In this document: one piece after another, positions 6,364 through 10,447 of the stretch | How the letters are laid out: each line of letters opens with the position of its first letter | How positions within the stretch are numbered: the stretch's first letter is position 1 | From: DASVEG01 sp036380695 | GTDB lineage: Bacteria > Actinomycetota > Acidimicrobiia > Acidimicrobiales > CADCTF01 | Assembly: GCA_036380695.1 (NCBI GenBank) | Contig: DASVEG010000111.1 | Location: forward strand, 1 to 10,447 | Reading direction: 5' to 3' | DNA: 10,447 bases | The notes under the pieces: generated by a model | Told to the model about the DNA's origin: nothing | Database searches by the model: none | Seen by the model: the letters and a program-made list of their open reading frames with translations, nothing else | Position numbers and translations under genes: made by a program

Positions 6364-6831
6364 TCAGGGCAGGACGATGCGTTCGCCGGGCTGCAGCGGG
6401 CGCCCACTGCGGCCGGCGGCGAGCGCATCGACCAGCGGGCGGACGTCACCCGAGGGTTGCAACGCCCTCGCGATCGTCCACAAGGTGTCGCCGGATCCGA
6501 CGACGTACACGGCCCGGCTCACGGGCTCGGTCACGAGGTGCACCTCGTGACCACTGCCCACCGTGGCGGCGGCGCCGCCGGCCGCGCCGCCACGGTTCGA
6601 GGGCGCCTCGGCGGCAGCGAGGGGGCCGCCGCCGAGGAGCTGCAGCGCCGCGTGTCCCCCGAACGCAGCGCTGACGACCATGAAGAGGACGGCGGCTCGA
6701 CGCCGCCAGTACACGGCAGCGGGCACGGTGCGACGGTGCGCGGGCGGGGTCGCCACGCCCACGCCTGGACGCCGGAACGACCCGGCCGCTCCGCGACCTC
6801 CGGCACCCAGCTGCATCGCGACTGCTGCCAT
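6364..6831 (-). CDS. Membrane-anchored LysM protein, probable SOS-induced division inhibitor
   Basis: The 155-residue protein has a basic, Gly/Ala-rich cytoplasmic N-terminus (1-46, ending YWRRR), one membrane helix (about 47-66), a Gly/Ala linker (67-98) and a C-terminal LysM domain (about 108-153, VYVVGSGDTLWTIARAL to LQPGERIVLP) that should bind peptidoglycan outside the cell. I chose ATG 6831 because AGGAGG lies 4 nt upstream. An ATG at 6909 would place the start inside a LexA box. Position, size and layout (divergent from lexA, followed by nrdR) match Rv2719c of Mycobacterium and resemble YneA of Bacillus, both SOS-induced proteins that halt division. A LexA box covers its likely promoter. 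No hydrolase domain is visible. The inhibitor role is inference from synteny and domain layout. Confidence 0.85.
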   Translation of the reverse strand: MAAVAMQLGAGGRGAAGSFRRPGVGVATPPAHRRTVPAAVYWRRRAAVLFMVVSAAFGGHAALQLLGGGPLAAAEAPSNRGGAAGGAAATVGSGHEVHLVTEPVSRAVYVVGSGDTLWTIARALQPSGDVRPLVDALAAGRSGRPLQPGERIVLP

Positions 6832-6885
6832 GACTCCTCCTCTCGACCAGCCGGTCCGGCCGTTGGCCGGATCCCGTGCACACGC

Positions 6886-6899
6886 CAAACACGTGTTCG
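6886..6899. promoter_or_regulatory. LexA (SOS) box 1
   Basis: CAAACACGTGTTCG matches the actinobacterial box CGAAC-N4-GTTCG with one change in the left half. It overlaps a possible minus-strand -10 (TACGAA, 6901-6896) for the LysM gene and would cover its transcription start. Confidence 0.8.
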
Positions 6900-6914
6900 T
6901 AGACATCAAAGCGG

Positions 6915-6928
6915 CGAACGAGTGTTCG
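6915..6928. promoter_or_regulatory. LexA (SOS) box 2
   Basis: CGAACGAGTGTTCG is a perfect actinobacterial LexA box. It covers the place where the -35 element of the LysM gene is expected. Confidence 0.93.
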
Positions 6929-6942
6929 TGTCAAGAGGTTTC

Positions 6943-6956
6943 CGAACAAATGTTTG
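6943..6956. promoter_or_regulatory. LexA (SOS) box 3
   Basis: CGAACAAATGTTTG matches the box with one change in the right half. It overlaps the proposed lexA -35 element TTGCAT (6954-6959). Confidence 0.85.
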
Positions 6957-6983
6957 CATCGCCGCCGCACCCCGTTGTAGGCT
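6954..6983 (+). promoter_or_regulatory. Proposed lexA promoter
   Basis: TTGCAT (6954-6959) and TAGGCT (6978-6983) are separated by 18 bp. Transcription would start near 6990, inside LexA box 4, leaving a leader of about 23 nt that carries AGGAGG (7002-7007) 5 nt before the lexA ATG. Boxes 3 and 4 overlap the two ends of this promoter, as expected for autorepression. Confidence 0.65.
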
Positions 6984-6996
6984 GAACACACGTTCG
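6983..6996. promoter_or_regulatory. LexA (SOS) box 4
   Basis: TGAACACACGTTCG matches the box with one change at its first base. It begins at the last base of the lexA -10 element and covers the predicted start point, the usual position for LexA autoregulation. Confidence 0.88.
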
Positions 6997-7012
6997 CCCC
7001 GAGGAGGCACCC

Positions 7013-7642
7013 ATGCCCGAACCGTTGAGCGAGAAAAAGCGGCAGATCTTGGAGTTCATCGGCGAAGCGCTGCGGGAGCGCGGGTATCCCCCGTCCGTAC
7101 GCGAGATCGGCGAGGCCGTCGGTCTCACCTCCTCGTCGACCGTCCACGCCCACCTCTCGTCCCTGCAGCAGCTGGGCTACCTGCGGCGCGATCCCACGAA
7201 GCCCCGAGCGATCGAGGTGCGGTACGACCCGTCGTCCGGCGCGACGGCCGACCGGCGCCCCGCGCGCCACGTGCCACTCCTCGGCGACGTCGCCGCGGGC
7301 ACCAACGTCCTCGCGCAGGAGAACGTCGAAGAGCTCCTTCCCCTGCCGGAGGACTTCACGGGCCCTGGCCAACTCTTCATGCTCCGCGTGCGCGGCGACT
7401 CGATGATCGACGCGGGGATCTTCGACGGCGACTACGTCGTCGTCCGCCAGCAACCCGAGGTCGACAAGGGCGACATCGTCGTGGCCGGCATCCCTGGCGA
7501 CGAGGCCACGGTGAAGCACTTCGGCAAGAAGGCGGGCAAGGTCGTCCTCACGCCGGCCAACCCCCGGCTCGACCCCATGGAGTTCGACGCGGCCGACGTT
7601 CGCGTGTACGGAAAGGTGGTGACGGTTTTGCGGCGGCTCTGA
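7013..7642 (+). CDS. lexA: SOS response repressor and self-cleaving protease LexA
   Basis: LexA represses DNA-damage genes and cleaves itself when RecA filaments form. The 209-residue protein has a winged helix-turn-helix at about 7-70 (SEKKRQILEFIGEALRERGY, then PSVREIGEAVGLTSSSTVHAHL) and a peptidase S24 domain. The cleavage site is A95-G96 (GDVAAGTNV), the catalytic serine is S130 in VRGDSMIDAGI, and the lysine is K168 in EATVKHFGKK. All needed residues are present, so it should be cleavable. The start is ATG 7013 with AGGAGG 5 nt upstream. Four LexA boxes precede it, shared with the divergent LysM gene. The S8 protease gene begins 17 nt after its stop, with no obvious intrinsic terminator between, so the two may be cotranscribed. 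Confidence 0.98.
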   Translation: MPEPLSEKKRQILEFIGEALRERGYPPSVREIGEAVGLTSSSTVHAHLSSLQQLGYLRRDPTKPRAIEVRYDPSSGATADRRPARHVPLLGDVAAGTNVLAQENVEELLPLPEDFTGPGQLFMLRVRGDSMIDAGIFDGDYVVVRQQPEVDKGDIVVAGIPGDEATVKHFGKKAGKVVLTPANPRLDPMEFDAADVRVYGKVVTVLRRL

Positions 7643-7647
7643 GCCGC
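7633..7647 (+). other. Small hairpin over the lexA stop codon
   Basis: GCGGCT and AGCCGC form a perfect 6-bp stem with a CTG loop that includes part of the TGA. No T tract follows, so it is not a classical terminator. It lies between lexA and the protease gene and might weaken readthrough or affect translation; a chance hairpin in GC-rich DNA is equally likely. Confidence 0.3.
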
Positions 7648-7659
7648 GACAATGAAAGC

Positions 7660-9057
7660 GTGACAACGCGCCTCGCCGCCCATCGCGTGCTGCGAGCCGG
7701 GTCGCTCCTGCTCGTGTGCGTCGCTCTCGTGGCGCCGACACGCGCCACGGCGCTGAACGACCCGCTGTACGAGCGCCAGTGGGGGCTGCACAAGGTCGGG
7801 GCCAAGGCGGCATGGGATGCGGGCTTCTTCGGAAAGGGCGTCGACATCGCCGTCGTCGACACGGGCGTCCACCTCACCCATCAGGATCTCGCGGCGAACG
7901 TGGTCGGTGGCCGGAACTTCGTGACACCCGGCAAGCCGCCGCAGGACGACGAGTCGCATGGCACCCACGTCGCGGGCATCGCCGCCGCCATCATCGACAA
8001 CGGCGCTGCGGTTGGCGTCGCACCGCACGCGCGGATCATCCCCGTGAAGGTCCTCGACGCGGACGGCGGGGGGTCGACCGAGAACGTCGCCGCCGGCATC
8101 CGGTGGGCCGCCGACAACGGCGCGGAGATCGTGAACCTGTCGCTGACCGGCCGCCTGCAGAAGCTGGCCGGACCGGCCGAGCCGATCATCGACGCCGTCC
8201 GGTACGCCTGGGACAAGGGCGCCATCTGCGTGTTCGCCGCCGGCAACGACTTCTTGTTCGAGTCCGGGTTCGCCGACGAACCCGCGGTCGTCGTGAGCTC
8301 GACGGACAGCGGCGACGGCGACTCCGACTTCTCGAACGGTGTCGGTGCTGCGACGTGGGGCATGGCCGCGCCCGGCGGCGACGACAACTTGCCTCCAGGG
8401 TCTGGCGAAGGCATCTGGTCAACGGTGTGGACGAGCGACGCCAAGACGAACGAGTACGCGGAAAAGCGCGGGACGTCGATGGCGGCGCCCTTCGTGAGCG
8501 GCGCGCTGGCGCTGCTGCGGGGGGCGGGTCTCTCGCCCCTCGCGGCCATCGAGCGGATCTTGGCAACCGCGAAGGACCTCGGCGACCCCGGCCGGGACGA
8601 CACCTTCGGGCGCGGGCGGCTCGACATTGCCAAGGCGGTGGAGGGCCTGCCATCCCCTGGCGGGAGCACGAGCGGAGCTGGCAGCGGCACGACGGCGGCG
8701 ACCGGTGGCGGCAGGCTCGGGGCACCCGCGACGACCGCGGCACCGGCCACGACACCCCGATCGACCTCGGGGACACGAGGCAACCCCGTCGCGCCCCGCC
8801 CATCGGCAACCGGCGTTCCCGGCTCGACGACCGCGGTGCCTGGCGACGCGCCGGGCTCTCCCCTCCCGACGGACGGTGTGGTCGGGCTCGACCTCGAGCC
8901 GCCGGATGGCGACGAGCAGGCGGGTGGCAACGGCGGCGAGCGGAGCGGCGACCGCGAGGTACCGCTGGCGGTCGCCGGTCTCGCCGCGGTCCTGACCGTG
9001 GCATCGGGCGCAGGCGCCGGCGTCACCGCCGCGGCGCGCCGCCGCGCCGCGAGGTAA
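7660..9057 (+). CDS. Subtilisin-like (S8) serine protease, secreted and C-terminally membrane-anchored
   Basis: The 465-residue protein has a signal peptide (about 1-31: VTTRLAAHR, a hydrophobic core LLLVCVALVA, then a likely ATA cleavage region). It has no long propeptide: NDPLYERQWGLHKVGAKAAWD leads straight into the peptidase domain. The triad is intact: D67 (AVVDTG), H100 (SHGTHVAG), S273 (GTSMAAPFVSG), with oxyanion N196 (AAGND). A Thr/Ser/Pro/Gly-rich linker (about 329-430) is followed by a final hydrophobic helix and a basic end (RRRAAR), so the catalytic domain should face outward, as in mycosins of type VII secretion. No ESX gene is near. The start is GTG 7660, 17 nt after lexA, with GACAAT 6 nt upstream but no Shine-Dalgarno. 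An SOS-linked role is inference. Confidence 0.93.
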   Translation: MTTRLAAHRVLRAGSLLLVCVALVAPTRATALNDPLYERQWGLHKVGAKAAWDAGFFGKGVDIAVVDTGVHLTHQDLAANVVGGRNFVTPGKPPQDDESHGTHVAGIAAAIIDNGAAVGVAPHARIIPVKVLDADGGGSTENVAAGIRWAADNGAEIVNLSLTGRLQKLAGPAEPIIDAVRYAWDKGAICVFAAGNDFLFESGFADEPAVVVSSTDSGDGDSDFSNGVGAATWGMAAPGGDDNLPPGSGEGIWSTVWTSDAKTNEYAEKRGTSMAAPFVSGALALLRGAGLSPLAAIERILATAKDLGDPGRDDTFGRGRLDIAKAVEGLPSPGGSTSGAGSGTTAATGGGRLGAPATTAAPATTPRSTSGTRGNPVAPRPSATGVPGSTTAVPGDAPGSPLPTDGVVGLDLEPPDGDEQAGGNGGERSGDREVPLAVAGLAAVLTVASGAGAGVTAAARRRAAR

Positions 9058-9080
9058 CCCGGCGTCACCCGGCATCCCCA

Positions 9081-9135
9081 CTCGTTCTGGGTGGATGAGC
9101 CCGGTCTCTGCCCCGACTCATCCACCCAGAACGAG
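9081..9135. repeat. Perfect 19-bp inverted repeat with 17-nt loop
   Basis: The left arm CTCGTTCTGGGTGGATGAG (9081-9099) and the right arm at 9117-9135 are exact reverse complements around the loop 9100-9116. The stem is less GC-rich than its surroundings. No T tract follows on either side. It begins 23 bp after the protease stop, so it may end that transcript or stabilise its 3' end. It could also be a copy of a dispersed intergenic palindrome, which one window cannot show. Confidence 0.95.
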
Positions 9136-9184
9136 CCGGCGCCCCCGCAGCCCCTCGTTCGTTCGAGCCCCGCGGCGGGCCGAG

Positions 9185-9199
9185 TAGCGTCCCGCGGTG
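9185..9199 (+). promoter_or_regulatory. Candidate osmC promoter with an in-frame GTG at the start point
   Basis: TAGCGT (9185-9190) matches TAnnnT. Exactly 6 nt later is GTG 9197, in frame with osmC. Either this is an ordinary promoter with a leader of about 108 nt, or it makes a leaderless mRNA whose first codon begins a 36-residue extension of OsmC. A weak TTCGAG lies 17 bp upstream at the -35 position. Confidence 0.4.
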
Positions 9200-9304
9200 G
9201 TCGGCCGCACGCGCCCGGCGATGTCGCCAGGCGGCGTGCAGCACGGATTTCGATGGCAAGGCTCACCGCGGCGCTTCCGCGGGGCGACGACGAGGAGGTC
9301 GGAC

Positions 9305-9736
9305 ATGGCCGTTCGCAAGGCAGACGCTCGATGGGAAGGCACGCTCCAAGATGGCAAGGGCGTGATGCGGCTCGGCGGCGGCGCCTATGAGGGGCCGTAT
9401 TCGTTCGTCAGCCGGTTCGAGGAGGGTGCGGGGACGAACCCCGAGGAGTTGATCGCTGCCGCCCACGCCGGCTGCTTCTCGATGGCGTTCTCGGGCGCGC
9501 TCGGCCGCGGCGGGTTCCCGCCCGCCAGCGTGTCGACGACGGCGGCGGTGCACCTCAACAAGACCGACGAGGGCTTCCGCGTCCAGAAGATCGACCTGAC
9601 GACCGAGGCGGACGTGCCCGGCATCGACGAGGCGACGTTCCAGGAGATCGCGGAGACGGCGAAGCGCACGTGCCCGATCTCCGCCCTGCTCGGCGGGTCG
9701 GCCGAGATCACCCTGGCCGCGACCCTGGTCTCCTGA
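9305..9736 (+). CDS. osmC: OsmC-type organic hydroperoxide reductase
   Basis: OsmC is a cytoplasmic homodimer that reduces organic hydroperoxides and hydrogen peroxide with two cysteines. The 143 residues are the standard length. Both cysteines are present: C57 in AAAHAGCFSMAF and C123 in KRTCPIS, along with R37 (FVSRFEEG) and GTNPEELI (43-50), which bracket the active site. The sequence follows Escherichia coli OsmC throughout (ARWEGT at the N-terminus, VPGID in the middle), rather than the Ohr branch. I chose ATG 9305 because AGGAGG lies 6 nt upstream and family homology begins there. A GTG at 9197 in frame would add 36 arginine-rich residues with somewhat lower third-position GC. The gene stands alone on this strand and converges on dapE, 79 bp away. 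Confidence 0.96.
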   Translation: MAVRKADARWEGTLQDGKGVMRLGGGAYEGPYSFVSRFEEGAGTNPEELIAAAHAGCFSMAFSGALGRGGFPPASVSTTAAVHLNKTDEGFRVQKIDLTTEADVPGIDEATFQEIAETAKRTCPISALLGGSAEITLAATLVS

Positions 9737-9747
9737 CGAATCCGCTC

Positions 9748-9777
9748 GCCGAAGCTCGCGCCGCCGAAGCTCCCGCC
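9748..9777. repeat. 15-bp tandem duplication
   Basis: GCCGAAGCTCGCGCC (9748-9762) is followed at once by GCCGAAGCTCCCGCC (9763-9777), with one difference. It lies between the stops of osmC and dapE, and looks like a recent slippage or duplication event in non-coding DNA. Confidence 0.85.
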
Positions 9778-9780
9778 GGC

Positions 9781-9800
9781 GGGTCGGTCGGCGACCGCCC
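9781..9800. terminator. Possible bidirectional terminator hairpin between osmC and dapE
   Basis: GGG-T-CGGTC and GACCG-CCC pair around a GGC loop: 8 bp with one bulged T. A 12-bp palindrome CCCGCCGGCGGG (9772-9783) overlaps its left side. The site lies between two convergent stops. There is no T tract, so it is at best an L-shaped (U-less) terminator of the kind proposed for actinobacteria. Confidence 0.35.
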
Positions 9801-9815
9801 GTAACGACGAGCGGG

Positions 9816-10447
9816 TCAGGCGCCGGCGACGCCGCCGACGAGCAACGCGTGGAGGGCAGCGTGCACCCGTTCGATCGGGGCGCGGTCGACGCGCTCGTCG
9901 CGGGTGTGCGCGATCGTCGGGTCGCCGGGCCCGAAGTTGGTAGCCGGGATGCCGGCCGCGGCGAAGAAGGCGACGTCGGTCCAGCCGAGCTTCGCCCGCG
10001 GGGCTGCACCGCTCGCGGTGACCAGGGCGGCGAGCAGGGGGTGGTCGAGCGACGCGGGCGCGGCGGGCGCCTCGTCGAGCACCTCGAGCTCGTCGCCGGC
10101 GGCGGCGTCGAATCCGGCAGGCCCGCACAGCACGGACCGCACGTGGTCGAGCGCCTCCTCGACCGACCGGTCGGGCGCGAAGCGATGGTTGACGGTGAGC
10201 TCGACGAGGTCGGGGACGACGTTGCCGTAGACGCCGCCCGTGACGCCGACCGCCTGCATCGCCTCCCGGAACTCGCACCCGTTCAGCTCGACGCGCCGCT
10301 CCTCGTACGACGCGAGCGCGTCGAGCACCGGACCCAGCCGGTGGATGGCGTTGCGGCCCATCCACGGGCGGGCGGTGTGGGCCCGCGCGCCCGCGAGGCG
10401 GAGCGCGACCCGCATCGTGCCCTGGCACCCGGCCTCCACGAGCCCGT
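9816..10447 (-). CDS. dapE: Succinyl-diaminopimelate desuccinylase, C-terminal part (right edge cut)
   Basis: DapE (peptidase family M20) releases succinate from N-succinyl-LL-diaminopimelate to give LL-diaminopimelate for lysine and peptidoglycan. The window holds 209 codons of the C-terminal part; the frame is open through the edge (GLVEAGCQGTM). Seen are the lid/dimerisation domain (RAHTARPWMGRNAIH) and the return to the catalytic domain (KLGWTDVAFF, then IPATNFGPGDPTIAHTRDE). The His in AHTRDE is the last zinc ligand. These follow the actinobacterial DapE type closely. The N-terminal metal-binding motifs are outside. A GTG at 10439 lies inside the conserved VEAGCQGT motif and is not the start. 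It ends 79 bp from osmC, in convergent orientation. Confidence 0.92.
   Translation of the reverse strand, partial: GLVEAGCQGTMRVALRLAGARAHTARPWMGRNAIHRLGPVLDALASYEERRVELNGCEFREAMQAVGVTGGVYGNVVPDLVELTVNHRFAPDRSVEEALDHVRSVLCGPAGFDAAAGDELEVLDEAPAAPASLDHPLLAALVTASGAAPRAKLGWTDVAFFAAAGIPATNFGPGDPTIAHTRDERVDRAPIERVHAALHALLVGGVAGA

Larger units (their letters stand above)
9058..9304. other. 247-bp intergenic region between the protease and osmC
   Basis: The stretch holds the 19-bp inverted repeat (9081-9135), a candidate promoter (TAGCGT at 9185-9190) and the osmC ribosome binding site (AGGAGG at 9293-9298). The bases between show no other recognisable gene or motif. The open frame on the minus strand here continues antisense to the protease and is not convincing. 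Confidence 0.6.

Noticed and set aside
6832..6909. Earlier LysM-protein start at ATG 6909
   Set aside because: It would put the start codon upstream of the predicted transcription start and translate through a LexA box; ATG 6831 has a strong AGGAGG.
6142..7659. Long open frame on the plus strand continuing upstream of the protease (971 codons in all)
   Set aside because: It runs antisense to nrdR and the LysM gene, through the LexA boxes, and out of frame through lexA. High GC lowers stop frequency; only the part from 7660 shows a signal peptide and protease motifs.
7881..9266. 461-codon minus-strand frame opposite the protease
   Set aside because: It is antisense to conserved catalytic motifs, with proline/serine-rich composition typical of a GC-rich shadow frame and no recognisable domain.
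1..10447. CRISPR array, tRNA or rRNA genes, insertion sequences, prophage or toxin-antitoxin genes
   Set aside because: No regularly spaced repeats, transposase or integrase motifs, or RNA-gene signatures were seen; the gene content is housekeeping and SOS-related throughout.

Overview
This window is dense, high-GC chromosomal DNA from an actinobacterium. The gene content points towards the Acidimicrobiia or a related deep lineage, but the exact taxon is inference. Grounds are the actinobacterial-type LexA boxes (CGAAC-N4-GTTCG), the lexA / LysM-protein / nrdR neighbourhood also known from mycobacteria, an actinobacterial DapE, GTG starts, and many starts without a Shine-Dalgarno sequence that sit 6-8 nt after a TAnnnT -10 element (leaderless mRNAs). 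I saw no RNA gene, CRISPR array, insertion sequence or phage gene.

Layout. (1) 1-453: a divergent pair, a gene leaving the left edge on the minus strand and a small two-helix membrane protein on the plus strand, whose -10 elements share one TA step. (2) 455-2196, minus: L-threonine aldolase followed by a PIG-L/LmbE-type deacetylase with a 4-nt GTGA overlap. (3) 2234-3019, plus: an inositol-monophosphatase-family phosphatase, divergent from the aldolase. (4) 3029-6312, minus: a run of four closely spaced genes, nrdR, an AttH/CrtC-like (DUF7064-type) protein, a phosphofructokinase with pyrophosphate-type residues, and a short-chain dehydrogenase. (5) 6364-7642: an SOS control region. A membrane LysM protein (minus) and lexA (plus) are divided by 181 bp carrying four LexA boxes. 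(6) 7660-9057, plus: a signal-peptide-bearing, C-terminally anchored subtilisin directly after lexA. (7) 9058-9304: intergenic, with a perfect 19-bp inverted repeat. (8) 9305-9736, plus: osmC. (9) 9816 to the right edge, minus: the C-terminal part of dapE. No stretch over 300 bases lacks a gene.

How the genes may work together. The clearest functional unit is the SOS locus. LexA should repress itself and the divergent LysM protein, the analogue of the SOS division inhibitors YneA (Bacillus) and Rv2719c (Mycobacterium). The subtilisin starts 17 nt after lexA and is predicted to act outside the membrane, where the inhibitor's LysM domain would lie. I propose, as inference only, that it could remove the inhibitor after damage is repaired, as DdcP and CtpA do for YneA in Bacillus. 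The rest is housekeeping metabolism: glycine/threonine, phosphosugar, glycolytic, lysine/cell-wall and peroxide defence genes.
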